This document shows, piece by piece, positions 8,119-16,822 of a DNA stretch of 64,000 nucleotides. The DNA is from Putridiphycobacter sp965230485 (lineage in GTDB: Bacteria > Bacteroidota > Bacteroidia > Flavobacteriales_D > Crocinitomicaceae), in contig CBDDLA010000001.1 of assembly GCA_965230485.1 (NCBI GenBank), forward strand, positions 744,001 to 808,000. Reading direction: 5' to 3'. Below the pieces are notes generated by a model. The model searched no databases, was not told where the DNA came from, and saw nothing but the letters and a program-made list of their open reading frames with translations. The position numbers and the translations under genes are program-made. How positions within the stretch are numbered: the first letter of the stretch is position 1; every line of letters starts with the position of its first letter.

Positions 8119-10587
8119 ATGAAATTAAAAATTTACCTATCAATTATGTGTTTTAGCCTAATTTTCACAAAAGCAATAGCTCAAGAAATTCCTTTAGATA
8201 TTGTTGAACGAGTTAATGCAGTAGATTACATCTTTGAAGGTGAGGTTATTAGTTCTGAACCCTATTATACTAATAATAATCAGTATATACATACATCTAA
8301 TACAGTTAATATTACAAAAAGATTGAAAGGAGCCATTCAATGTGGAACTATCGAAGTTATAACAGTTGGAGGAACTGTTAATTCAACTACTTTAGAAGTA
8401 TCTCATTCTTTAGAACTAGAAGTTGGGAGTAAAGGAATTTTTCTAATGGATGATAGTAACAGAGAGGTTTCAACCATTGATTTCTATCCTGAAACTAATC
8501 CGCAAGTATTAGAAGGAACGTATGAAAATCAATCTTTTATTCGTTATTGGTGGAATGGTCAAGGTATAAATGCATCCGACTTATGGAATAACTATGATAG
8601 CTTAGAGCAAGTCTATAATTCAACAGAAGCAATTACAGGGTTAAACTTTATTGATTGCAGTGCTTCCGCAATCGGAACAGATTTTGAAGACCCTAGACTG
8701 AATGAAGTCATTGACGAAGAAGTTATTTTTCCAACCTATTCGCAAGAAAGATTTGATTCGCTAATTGATTATATCAATTTAAAGAAAAGATTTTTCACAA
8801 GAAATGATAGAGCCAATGACAAAATATTTTATAATATCGAAAATACAATAGTTACTGGAACAACTACAAAATATTTAGAATTTGATGTGACCGTAAAAGA
8901 TGATTATGGTTTAGGTTATTTAGATTTATCAGCAGTAAGAATTGAGTATGATGACCAAGTTTTTGGGAATGACGTTGTGGCAAACAGTAACATTATTGTT
9001 ACAAGAGGAACTCTAAATTCTGACCCTAACTGTTATTCTGACCCCGCTCCATCCGATGAATTAAATGGACATACTGTATTGATTACTGCTCTTGAAACAG
9101 TATATTCACAATGTAAAGCACCAATAACAACCGCACCGCAATCAATAATGCATGTAAAAATGGGTTTTTTAGACTGTAATATTCCTTCAGATATTGCTTT
9201 GGTTGACACATCAACCTTTTTTTCAGCTAGCTTAATTCAAGCTTATTCAGCCTATTCAGATTTTCCAGCTGATACATTTTCAACAGAATATGATTTTGTT
9301 GAGCATATACAAGTAGAAAGTGTTCCAGCTTGTAAAGCAACAATTAGTGATTTTTATCCAAAAGAAATTGCAGGTGGAATTGGAGATATACTAACAATTG
9401 AAGGATTTCAATTCGGAGCAACGAGAGGTGATGGAAACGTTTTTTTTAAAAATGCTGATGATGGTGGCAACTCGGAAGTATATTTAGACGATTTAGATTT
9501 CGTTTTATGGTCAGATACATTAATAAAAATTAAAATGCCATCTTATGATTCATCTTCAGCAATAGGTGTTTCTCAAGTAAATAATCCCGCTGGAACAGGC
9601 TTTTTTAGAATTCTAGCTGATGACGGAACTTTTGACATTAGCGACACATCCCTAAAAGTTATTTTCTCGGTCTATAACCATTCAACAAAAAATCCTATTA
9701 CTATTGCCCCGTGGTCAGAAATGAATCAAGAACTTGTATGGCATTGTGATTCGCTAGTTGCCAATTATGACAACGGCAAAATGAAAGCTGTGATTGGAAA
9801 AGCAATTAGCGATTGGAGATGTGTTACTGGAATAAATTGGAGGTTAGGAAATGACTTAAACACTATAGTTTCTGGAACAGCAGCTGATACTAGTTGTATA
9901 ATCAGCTTTAGTTCCCTTGGTGGAAGTGCTCTCATTCAAACAGATACTTGGTCATTTCCATGTGGTTCAAATTATGTTGCTGTTGAATCAGATATTCGAA
10001 TTGATTCAAACTATACTTGGTTTAGTGATACTACCAATTTGGCAGTACCAGTAAATGAAATAGCATTATATACTCGTATTCTTCACGAACTTGGTCATGC
10101 CCATCTTTTAAACCATGTAATTGATGATAATGGATTGATGCATTTTTCTACTCCATCTGCAAGCATAGGTGTTACTAATCTGCCAACAGATGCAACAGCA
10201 AATTTAGGTGGCAATTGGATTATGACTAACACACAAAATACAAGTAATGCATCATGCAGTTCGACAGATAATATATTAAGATTAGGAAATCCCTGTCAGC
10301 AATTAAATATAGTTGAACTTAATGAGAACAATAGCTTTTCAATATATCCAAATCCATTTTCAAAACATCTTGTAACAGCTATTTCTGTCAATGCTCCTTT
10401 AGATGTGTCAATTAAATTATATGATATCACAGGCAAAGAAATGGTATCTTATATTCGGCATTTAGAAAATGGCAAGAATATAATTTCTAGTGAAGTTGAA
10501 CTGCTTCCTGAAGGTATTTACATAATAAAAATTCAATCAACTGATAACAGTATAGATTATGCAAAAAAAATTGTGAAATATGATTAA
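8119..10587 (+). CDS. Secreted metzincin-like protease with IPT/TIG and T9SS domains (prophage cargo)
   Basis: 822 residues. Signal peptide 1-22 (MKLKIYLSIMCFSLIFTKAIAQ region), an N-terminal extracellular domain, an IPT/TIG-like Ig fold at about 404-500, then a zinc protease domain with HELGHAHLLNH at 656-666 (HExxHxxxxxH) and a Met-turn candidate at Met674 (NGLMHF). A T9SS sorting domain (FSIYPNPF onward) covers about 739-822. It should be exported by the host T9SS and act outside the cell or on its surface. It is a host-style gene just inside attL, hence likely lysogenic-conversion cargo. The central Gly of the matrixin motif is Leu here, so the subfamily is uncertain. Confidence 0.82.
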   Translation: MKLKIYLSIMCFSLIFTKAIAQEIPLDIVERVNAVDYIFEGEVISSEPYYTNNNQYIHTSNTVNITKRLKGAIQCGTIEVITVGGTVNSTTLEVSHSLELEVGSKGIFLMDDSNREVSTIDFYPETNPQVLEGTYENQSFIRYWWNGQGINASDLWNNYDSLEQVYNSTEAITGLNFIDCSASAIGTDFEDPRLNEVIDEEVIFPTYSQERFDSLIDYINLKKRFFTRNDRANDKIFYNIENTIVTGTTTKYLEFDVTVKDDYGLGYLDLSAVRIEYDDQVFGNDVVANSNIIVTRGTLNSDPNCYSDPAPSDELNGHTVLITALETVYSQCKAPITTAPQSIMHVKMGFLDCNIPSDIALVDTSTFFSASLIQAYSAYSDFPADTFSTEYDFVEHIQVESVPACKATISDFYPKEIAGGIGDILTIEGFQFGATRGDGNVFFKNADDGGNSEVYLDDLDFVLWSDTLIKIKMPSYDSSSAIGVSQVNNPAGTGFFRILADDGTFDISDTSLKVIFSVYNHSTKNPITIAPWSEMNQELVWHCDSLVANYDNGKMKAVIGKAISDWRCVTGINWRLGNDLNTIVSGTAADTSCIISFSSLGGSALIQTDTWSFPCGSNYVAVESDIRIDSNYTWFSDTTNLAVPVNEIALYTRILHELGHAHLLNHVIDDNGLMHFSTPSASIGVTNLPTDATANLGGNWIMTNTQNTSNASCSSTDNILRLGNPCQQLNIVELNENNSFSIYPNPFSKHLVTAISVNAPLDVSIKLYDITGKEMVSYIRHLENGKNIISSEVELLPEGIYIIKIQSTDNSIDYAKKIVKYD

Positions 10588-11005
10588 AAATATATTGATT
10601 TACATAACTGCATTTTTTTTGTCCTCTTGCACAATACTTAATCGTCAAAAGAAAACAATGAGGTTGAATGGAGCGGTAACTGTTACGGATTATAACATAG
10701 GCGTTCCTTGTCATTTATATTTTTACACAGGAAAAGATGAAGTAGCCAATGCAAAAACAGAAAGTAGTGGTAAATTTAGTCTTGAAATAGACAAAAAAAA
10801 TTGGGGAAAGGAACTAAAAATAATAACTGTTCCATTAAAAAGTGTTGTTTTCATAGATACTATTCAGGATGGTAACGTTCCACTTAGAGTATTAGCAAAG
10901 GAAATTAAAAATGATACTTTATTGGTTACACCAAAAAACACAAAAATTGATATAAAACTCAATAATTTTGAATTACTGGAAATTAGCGCTATTCAATCAC
11001 ATTAA
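10580..11005 (+). CDS. Small lipoprotein coupled to the prophage protease
   Basis: 141 residues; it overlaps the protease end by 8 nt (ATG within its final codons), implying coupled translation. The N-terminus has a lipobox (FFLSSC), so the mature protein would be lipid-anchored at Cys17. The remainder resembles a carboxypeptidase-regulatory-like beta-sandwich (GAVTVTDYNIGVP...). Function unknown; a partner, inhibitor or surface anchor for the protease is a guess from gene order. Confidence 0.65.
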   Translation: MIKNILIYITAFFLSSCTILNRQKKTMRLNGAVTVTDYNIGVPCHLYFYTGKDEVANAKTESSGKFSLEIDKKNWGKELKIITVPLKSVVFIDTIQDGNVPLRVLAKEIKNDTLLVTPKNTKIDIKLNNFELLEISAIQSH

Positions 11006-11031
11006 ATACAAACAACAATAAAATAGTGTAG

Positions 11032-11068
11032 CGCTGCCTATCGAATTGGTAGGTGGCGTTTTTATTTT
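11032..11068 (+). terminator. Rho-independent terminator after protease-lipoprotein pair
   Basis: CGCTGCCTA (11032-11040) pairs along 9 bp, with two G-T wobbles, with TAGGTGGCG (11050-11058), followed by a T-rich tail. Confidence 0.7.
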
Positions 11069-11227
11069 GGTGTAATTGGAAAAAAACATGCCAAACACAT
11101 TTCATTAAGTACCGAAAAAATCGAAGTAAATAAGGTAATCTCTTTGGTTTTTTAATTCGAGTATCGTCGATTACCTCGTTCATTTTCGCTAGTAAAAAGT
11201 TATTTTTCAATCCAATGTAATAATTAA

Positions 11228-11235
11228 TACATTTG
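11228..11235 (+). promoter_or_regulatory. TAnnTTTG box just before the 11241 gene
   Basis: TACATTTG lies only 5 nt before the ATG at 11241. If it is a real -7 element the transcript would be almost leaderless. Confidence 0.35.
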
Positions 11236-11240
11236 TTTCA

Positions 11241-11816
11241 ATGTTTAGTGTAGAAGAAATAGAAAACGGCAATTTATTTGTTGATGAACTCAATATAATA
11301 TTGGACTACCTATATGAACATAGGATTGACCGTAAATCAGTAGTAAAATCATTTATGGTTATTTGTTCCGAATTAAATTTCACAAAAGAGAGTTTCAGAA
11401 AACTAATCTTAATAATGATTGAGAATGGTTTTGTAAGTAGAAATGAAGAGAATAGTAATTTACTGGAAGCACTTAATCTAATTGAATTGGAAATATTTAA
11501 TTTAACTCAAGCTGGTATTGAAAAAAAAGAAAGTGGTGGATATATTGACAAATTAACACTTAGATTAAAAGAAAAAGAAGCCAAAGAGAAAGCCGAAAGA
11601 AAAAGGAAATTTGAAAAAGAAGAAAAAAGAAAGAAACGATTTGAAAAAATTGATGAATTAAAAAAGATTCACTGGTTCTTTGCAGTATTTATCGTTGGAA
11701 TAATTACTGTGTTTTATTTCATAATTGCATTATTATTTGATTTCATTTGGGATATTGATATTAATGAAGAAATCAAAACCTTATACAACGATATCAAAAC
11801 TAAATTTAGCAAATAA
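11241..11816 (+). CDS. Coiled-coil membrane protein (prophage cargo)
   Basis: 191 residues. An N-terminal helical region is followed by a highly charged Lys/Glu coiled coil (about residues 105-140) and one strong membrane segment (about 147-170), ending in a short cytoplasmic or periplasmic tail. No family recognised. It is convergent with the beta-helix membrane protein, with only 5 nt between the two stops, and sits between the protease pair and the phage structural genes. Accessory or superinfection-related roles are possible but unsupported. Confidence 0.55.
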   Translation: MFSVEEIENGNLFVDELNIILDYLYEHRIDRKSVVKSFMVICSELNFTKESFRKLILIMIENGFVSRNEENSNLLEALNLIELEIFNLTQAGIEKKESGGYIDKLTLRLKEKEAKEKAERKRKFEKEEKRKKRFEKIDELKKIHWFFAVFIVGIITVFYFIIALLFDFIWDIDINEEIKTLYNDIKTKFSK

Positions 11817-11821
11817 CATTA

Positions 11822-13033
11822 TTAATCTTTGTACTTTCTGAATGCTGTAATAGTTTGAAATATTAAAAAAGCACTTATAATACGGAATACCCAATTAATG
11901 AAATTGGCTTTATTAGTCAACTCTTCTAAATTGTTTACAACTGTACTCACCCTATGTGTAGGATTTATAGATAAAAATGTTTTAGCCCAATTGTCACGCA
12001 TGTATTCTATTGAAGCGAGGAAACCTTCCGTACTGTTTAAACTCCAAACAAACAAGAAATAAAAAATTGGTGCTAATACCATAATCAAACTTAGTGGTAG
12101 TAGCCACCATTGACCGTGATTATTTGATATTGTGTTTAGAATTAAGATTAATTTTTCACCAAATTTTCGACTGAAAAATTTAGTTTGTTTTCTTTTCGCA
12201 TTGTATTCTTTTGCTTTAAAATAGATTTCATCTGGTCTATTTTTCAAGCTTTGCATTATAGTTTTGTACTCCCTGTAACCCTCTTTAAATTCGGTACTCC
12301 GTTCGTAATTACCAAAATTATCTACGCTTCGTTTATCCTTATCGCTGGTCAAATAAATAGTTTTAAACCAATTAATGCTAAAGAACTTTGCATTTTTAAA
12401 TGAACTATTATCAATTAAATGGGTTGCCTTAAAAAAACTACAATTGATAAATTCAACATAACTTAAATCAGAATCACTAAATCTTAATAGCTTATCAACA
12501 TTCGAGTTACTGATTAAAACATGTGAATTTTCTGTAATCTTAAAATCTGTAAATATTAAAGAATTAAATTCTGAATCTAATATTTTCACTTTACATTTTT
12601 CTTGTCTAGTATTAAACACTAGACCATCAAATCGACAACCATAAATATTGAATTTTAAACCCTTACGTGATATATTATTCTGTAAAGTTATTTTCATATT
12701 TTCGTTTGCACTAGCATTAATACTAATTGTTTTAGCTGAACTATTTTTTAAAAGCTTGCAACCATGAAGATTTGTAAACATTACTTCACCATCTGTTATA
12801 TTAAGAAGTTCGATTTGACAATTTGAAAAATTCAATTTACAATTACCAGAAATTGTCAAAGATGTAAAGTGGCAATGTGTAAACTCCATGACAGTATAAT
12901 TATTGAATTCAAACTTTTTTTCAGTAGAACATTGCACATCATGAATACGACCAACATCACGACTATCAAACTCACCACCGATACTAACGGTTGAAGTAGA
13001 TTCCAACTGCCTAATAAAAATATCTTTCTTCAT
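11822..13033 (-). CDS. Pentapeptide-like beta-helix protein with two C-terminal membrane helices
   Basis: 403 residues. Residues about 30-220 show repeating short strands of the type FxNCxFxxLxFxxS (many NCQ, NCSF, SNVDKL units), consistent with a right-handed beta-helix of pentapeptide-repeat type. A helical linker (YREYKTIMQSLKNRPDEIY) leads to two membrane segments (about 310-332 and 378-396). Pentapeptide membrane proteins of this layout are common in mobile elements, but their functions are mostly unknown. It is cargo next to the phage late genes. Confidence 0.6.
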   Translation of the reverse strand: MKKDIFIRQLESTSTVSIGGEFDSRDVGRIHDVQCSTEKKFEFNNYTVMEFTHCHFTSLTISGNCKLNFSNCQIELLNITDGEVMFTNLHGCKLLKNSSAKTISINASANENMKITLQNNISRKGLKFNIYGCRFDGLVFNTRQEKCKVKILDSEFNSLIFTDFKITENSHVLISNSNVDKLLRFSDSDLSYVEFINCSFFKATHLIDNSSFKNAKFFSINWFKTIYLTSDKDKRSVDNFGNYERSTEFKEGYREYKTIMQSLKNRPDEIYFKAKEYNAKRKQTKFFSRKFGEKLILILNTISNNHGQWWLLPLSLIMVLAPIFYFLFVWSLNSTEGFLASIEYMRDNWAKTFLSINPTHRVSTVVNNLEELTNKANFINWVFRIISAFLIFQTITAFRKYKD

Positions 13034-13064
13034 ATCTACAAGATACTATAAAAGATGATTTATC

Positions 13065-13496
13065 TTATTTAAATAGAACATTTAAAAACGAATTTTCATT
13101 CGCCATAACTGTGTGCTTCACTCCATTATCATAATGTAATACATCGCCTTTTTTATATATTTTACCATCTTCCAAATCGATTAATTCTCCCATTAATACT
13201 TCACAGGATTCAATCATGTCACCATGAAAATGGGTACCAAATTCTCCACCTTCTTTCATTTCAGTATCAAAATTCAGATAATTTTTAAATCGATTTTGGC
13301 GCTTTCTTACCCTTACTTTATCATTAATCTCCTGCCATTCCATTAATGGGAATTGTTCTAAATCATTCCTGTTTATAGGCTTCACATCTCCATCATTAAA
13401 CGAAGAAATTATCTTTTTCAACTCCATATAATCATGAAGTACATCCATTTGTTCTTTCGTAAATTCTTCACCAAAAAGTTTATTAAAAATGTTCAT
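13065..13496 (-). CDS. Cupin-fold protein at the end of the late operon
   Basis: 143 residues. The C-terminal half (about 80-143) has the cupin pattern: GTHFHGDMIESCEVLMGEL with metal-ligand-like His residues, then KKGDVLHYDNGVKHTV. The N-terminal half is helical. It follows the 72-residue membrane protein with a 1-nt gap, within the same leftward operon. Phage-borne cupins occur, but the substrate cannot be told from sequence; a structural or host-modulating role is equally possible. Confidence 0.6.
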   Translation of the reverse strand: MNIFNKLFGEEFTKEQMDVLHDYMELKKIISSFNDGDVKPINRNDLEQFPLMEWQEINDKVRVRKRQNRFKNYLNFDTEMKEGGEFGTHFHGDMIESCEVLMGELIDLEDGKIYKKGDVLHYDNGVKHTVMANENSFLNVLFK

Positions 13497-13497
13497 T

Positions 13498-13716
13498 TTA
13501 TCGTTTTAAGATATTTTTTAATTCCCCTGATAATTCCCAATACTTTTGAAGTAAATTACGTTTAAATTCATCCATCTTTCCTATCTTTTTCCAAAGCACA
13601 ATTATCACCACCCATGACACTACCAACATCACTGCCATCATACCGAAAATGGTTACATTTTCAAGTCCAGCAAGTTCAACGCCCTTATCAATCATTTCTT
13701 CTATTTTTAATAACAT
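13498..13716 (-). CDS. Small one-helix membrane protein, holin candidate
   Basis: 72 residues: a short amphipathic N-terminus, one membrane helix (about residues 24-43, FGMMAVMLVVSWVVIIVLW) and a basic C-terminal helix. It is immediately downstream of the head-tail adaptor gene with no gap. Size and topology fit a holin or spanin-like protein and it is the only lysis candidate in the element, but there is no specific motif and no neighbouring endolysin. Confidence 0.5.
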   Translation of the reverse strand: MLLKIEEMIDKGVELAGLENVTIFGMMAVMLVVSWVVIIVLWKKIGKMDEFKRNLLQKYWELSGELKNILKR

Positions 13717-14235
13717 TTACCTCTTTTTTAAATAAACACCGTTGAAAAAAGATTTACCACTCGCCTTAACATTTTCATCTGAATCAGGATTTTTAAACAA
13801 TGGGTACAAATGCGAATTATTACATAGGTGATTGATTAAGATAGAAGTATAGTATTCAGCTATATTCCTTATATCTGCCCTTGTATATTTTAAATCTTCC
13901 AAATCAGCTGATTGCGAAAATTCTTTATTTTCAATCTGAGTTCCTGCATTCGTAATTTTTGTTCTGATGGATGGTAAAGCTTCATAATATGTCCAAAATG
14001 CCAATGGATAAATCACAAAATTTTGAAGCAATTCTTTTTCAATATCCGTTAACGTTTCGTTTGCTCCAGCGGTTTTTAAATGATTCATAAATGATTCACC
14101 TAGCACTTGCATAAAGTGTACATCTTGTGAGATATAAATGAATGGTACTATCAATTCTTCATCAACATTTGCCTGTATTGGTGTTACCTCTTTGATAAAA
14201 GAAACGTCAATAAATTTAGTTTTTGGTATTATCAT
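13717..14235 (-). CDS. Putative head-tail adaptor (connector) protein
   Basis: 172 residues, mainly helical, with the layout of head-completion adaptors of Bacteroidetes phages: an N-terminal strand stretch (IIPKTKFIDVSFI), then a region on positions reached in the capsid (QDVHFMQVLGESFMNHL) and a Tyr-rich helix near the end. It directly follows the portal gene (1-nt gap), the usual place for a connector. Identification rests on position and general pattern. Confidence 0.5.
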   Translation of the reverse strand: MIIPKTKFIDVSFIKEVTPIQANVDEELIVPFIYISQDVHFMQVLGESFMNHLKTAGANETLTDIEKELLQNFVIYPLAFWTYYEALPSIRTKITNAGTQIENKEFSQSADLEDLKYTRADIRNIAEYYTSILINHLCNNSHLYPLFKNPDSDENVKASGKSFFNGVYLKKR

Positions 14236-14236
14236 C

Positions 14237-15532
14237 TTAATCTGTCGTTAAATTGGTATTATCAATTATCCCTAAAAGCATTTTGGCTTCTTCTAAGGGA
14301 TAATTATAGATTAGTTGTAGTATTGCTATTGCGGATTCATTGGAGATGCTTCCAGACCTTAATGAGCTAGTTATTTCTATTAGCGTTTTAGCATCAAATA
14401 TCGGTGCTTCTCGCTTTTGCTCCTTCTCATTAGCGTGGTCTGCATACGTGCATAATTCAATCCCTTCATCAAAACCTGCATATATTAGAACCTGGTTTAT
14501 AACTTCTTCAATTTGTCGTTGTCTATCTGCAACATATAATTCTTGAAATTCTTCTTTTAGTTCTTCTCGTTCTGAATCGCTTGCCAGCTTACCAGCAACG
14601 CTTAAAAGTAATTGAGGTGGTATTGAATGCCCAATAATGATTTCCTCTTTGGTTTGCTCTTTTAGCAGATTAAAACGTTTATCAGAATCGTTTAAATCCA
14701 CCTTAATTAGTTCTGGTTTTTGGTCACTACCTTCAGCATACGTAATAAAAATTGAACCACTATTTTCTTCACCCTTAAAGTTTTTATCAAACTGTCTGGA
14801 AAACTCATCCATCTCCTCTTGTGTCGGATAACCATTATTCATTGCTAATATGAACGATGGATAATAGCCATTCTTTGCAGAATTTAAGTGAAAACTTCTG
14901 ATAGAATGGTCTAACATAAGCCACTCTATTGAGTTAGAATATGGAACAATTGGATAAAGGTTTGATTCTGGGTTATAGTTGGTATGATATACTATTTGTT
15001 TACCTTGTTTTTTGTTTGAGTTGAATGCGGGAATAGCGACAGGTGTATAATCCTCTTTTCTATATTTCGACCAATCGTTTGAAAACCAAAAATGGCTAAA
15101 ATTTATTTCATCAGATTCAATGCCAAATCTTAATTTATCTATTGGAATATGATTTATTTCAACAATTTTATTACCTCCTTTATTCCAAATTATTTCAATT
15201 GAAAAGCCGTCAAATAACTCAAAATTTGTAGCTAGTTTTCTAACTAGTTTATTTAATTGATGTTCTTCAACAAAAGCATTTAATGCCTCATTTTCTGATT
15301 CTTTAATCCCATAACCAGCAATCATTTTTACTTTACGGTCAATAATTGCTTTATGGGTATTAGACCCCTTGCTATTATAGAGTTCCAGTATTTCAGCTGG
15401 GTAAAGATTATTTTTTCCCCATTCCACTAGCCCCCTACCCTTATTAATTTTGTATGAAGGTGCTTCAACTGTATTATTAAAGTTGAAAATTTGAAATTTG
15501 TTTTTATTATTTTGTTTGTTATTCTTAATCAT
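14237..15532 (-). CDS. Phage portal protein
   Basis: 431 residues. Family-typical features are the early YPAEILELYNSKGSNTHKAII helix, the wing region with KIVEINHIPIDKLRF, and the stem/clip region EEIIIGHSIPPQLLLSVAGK followed by a long helix ending in EEVINQVL. The portal forms the dodecameric ring at the unique capsid vertex through which DNA is packaged. It lies downstream of capsid and upstream of the adaptor on the leftward strand. In this phage the portal is far from the terminase genes (16 kb away), which is unusual. Confidence 0.85.
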   Translation of the reverse strand: MIKNNKQNNKNKFQIFNFNNTVEAPSYKINKGRGLVEWGKNNLYPAEILELYNSKGSNTHKAIIDRKVKMIAGYGIKESENEALNAFVEEHQLNKLVRKLATNFELFDGFSIEIIWNKGGNKIVEINHIPIDKLRFGIESDEINFSHFWFSNDWSKYRKEDYTPVAIPAFNSNKKQGKQIVYHTNYNPESNLYPIVPYSNSIEWLMLDHSIRSFHLNSAKNGYYPSFILAMNNGYPTQEEMDEFSRQFDKNFKGEENSGSIFITYAEGSDQKPELIKVDLNDSDKRFNLLKEQTKEEIIIGHSIPPQLLLSVAGKLASDSEREELKEEFQELYVADRQRQIEEVINQVLIYAGFDEGIELCTYADHANEKEQKREAPIFDAKTLIEITSSLRSGSISNESAIAILQLIYNYPLEEAKMLLGIIDNTNLTTD

Positions 15533-15540
15533 TTTAGGGG

Positions 15541-15912
15541 TTAATATTTAACAGTATATTCCGTTGGGTTTTCAGAATAAGTATATGCAGTTGAACCAGT
15601 TCCAATAACTAGAAAAAGTCCACTTTCAACAATTGATATTGCTGAATCAGTATCTAAATCATTTAAGGTTGATTGCCAAATGTAATAAGTGTATTCACCT
15701 GCACTCAAAGTATTTGAATCAGCTAACGAAAACTCAAATTGATTATACCTATCAATATTTGAAGATGTATCACCTGTAAGGCGAAACAGTGCGTGATTAT
15801 CATCCTGTTTGCTTTTTAATTCCAATAAGTATTTTGGGTTTAAAATCGTTGTTTTTTCCTGTAGAGTGAAAACGCAATTATTTGCTTGATTCTTCTTTAT
15901 TCTTATTGTCAT
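15541..15912 (-). CDS. Putative virion protein of unknown role
   Basis: 123 residues, all-beta, with Tyr/Ser-rich strands near the end (GEYTYYIWQSTL, GLFLVIGTGSTAYTYSENPTEYTVKY). It starts inside the preceding 69-residue gene (35-nt overlap) and ends 8 nt before the portal gene. I recognise the type as a recurring small beta protein in Bacteroidetes prophage head modules, perhaps a decoration or neck protein, but cannot assign a function. Confidence 0.5.
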   Translation of the reverse strand: MTIRIKKNQANNCVFTLQEKTTILNPKYLLELKSKQDDNHALFRLTGDTSSNIDRYNQFEFSLADSNTLSAGEYTYYIWQSTLNDLDTDSAISIVESGLFLVIGTGSTAYTYSENPTEYTVKY

Positions 15913-16087
15913 TAGCGTTCTTTTTTACTGTTTTCTTAACTTCTGGTATGCTTTCAATAAAATCTGATGAAATCATATTTTTTATAAATAGAAGTTGCTT
16001 TTGGGTAAGATTCTCATCTAATTTGAAAGTGTGACTTCCCTTATGTACATATTTATTTATGTGCTGCTTCCTTATTCTTAATTGCAT
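15878..16087 (-). CDS. Small basic hypothetical protein of the head module
   Basis: 69 residues, Lys-rich, starting MQLRIRKQHINKYVHKG and ending in a charged tail (KKNANDNKNKEESSK). It is preceded 6 nt upstream by the repeated CTATTTAT motif and overlaps the next gene by 35 nt. Function unknown. Confidence 0.5.
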   Translation of the reverse strand: MQLRIRKQHINKYVHKGSHTFKLDENLTQKQLLFIKNMISSDFIESIPEVKKTVKKNANDNKNKEESSK

Positions 16088-16092
16088 CTTTT

Positions 16093-16106
16093 TTTATTAT
16101 AAATAG
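16093..16106 (-). promoter_or_regulatory. CTATTTAT motif copy 1
   Basis: On the minus strand reads CTATTTATAATAAA, 5 nt before ATG 16087, preceded by TTTTTGACCA. Confidence 0.55.
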
Positions 16107-16132
16107 TGGTCAAAAACCAATGTGTACCTAAC

Positions 16133-16198
16133 AATAAAAAAGCTTTCAGCAGGACGCTAAAAGCTTTATGAATATTGGTCAAGATAGATATTGACCAA
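16133..16198 (-). terminator. Two tandem hairpins after the tail-tube-like gene
   Basis: Reading leftward after the stop at 16216: TTGGTCAA/TTGACCAA (16198-16175, 8-bp stem), then AAAGCTTTTAGC paired with GCTGAAAGCTTT (16167-16138), followed by T residues. The second hairpin looks like a rho-independent terminator. Confidence 0.65.
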
Positions 16199-16215
16199 TT
16201 TTATAAATTCATTTT

Positions 16216-16740
16216 TTAATTTGATACTGCAATATCGGTTCCTAGCAATGTTCCATCTATTTCCCTTAACCCAGCATTCAAATCTGATACTGTTATTTCA
16301 AGCTCAGCACCTCTTAAATCAGTTAATGCAGTTCCAGAACCACCAGTACTTGAAGTAACTCTTGCTGGCCTCGCACCAGAAGCTAAGGCATAATATTTAC
16401 CATCATTAGTTTGCACATATGCAGTCAACGCTGAGCGTTCCAGAACTGCAAGTGTTGCAAGTAGTTCTTTATCCATTCCAATCAATTTTAAGGATAAAAC
16501 ATAATTTTTTGATATTGCACCATTTTCAGCACTAATATCAGACGTAAAATTTAATCCGCTATGAGCGGTATCGGTAGCAAAAAAATAAGCTGTTTCTGCG
16601 CTGGTTGCGCCAGAGATATAATAGCCTGTTGAATCAGTAGTGAATGTTGCATCAGTTGAATGATTTGCTATCCATACTTTATTTATACCAGCCTCATTAT
16701 AGCAGTTTAATGCCCTACCGTTTGTTAATGGTGTACACAT
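16216..16740 (-). CDS. Putative major tail tube or similar virion protein
   Basis: 174 residues, Thr/Ser/Ala-rich beta protein starting MCTPLTNGRALNCYNEAGINKVWIA, with a central TSDISAENGAISKNYVLSLKL and SALTAYVQTNDGKYYALASG. Composition, length and position next to the capsid gene suit a tail tube or a capsid-associated protein. It is a monocistronic-looking unit flanked by hairpins on both sides, so it is probably expressed strongly. Confidence 0.5.
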   Translation of the reverse strand: MCTPLTNGRALNCYNEAGINKVWIANHSTDATFTTDSTGYYISGATSAETAYFFATDTAHSGLNFTSDISAENGAISKNYVLSLKLIGMDKELLATLAVLERSALTAYVQTNDGKYYALASGARPARVTSSTGGSGTALTDLRGAELEITVSDLNAGLREIDGTLLGTDIAVSN

Positions 16741-16756
16741 AATTTTTTTAGTTTTA

Positions 16757-16786
16757 TGAAAAAAGGCGGTGATTAGTCACCACCTT
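16757..16786 (-). terminator. Terminator after major capsid gene
   Basis: On the minus strand AAGGTGGTGA and TCACCGCCTT (16786-16763) form a 10-bp stem with one wobble and a 4-nt loop, followed by TTTT. It lies between the capsid gene and the 16216-16740 gene. Confidence 0.65.
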
Positions 16787-16822
16787 CAATTATTTATTTT
16801 TAGTTATTTCAACCCTAGTCGA

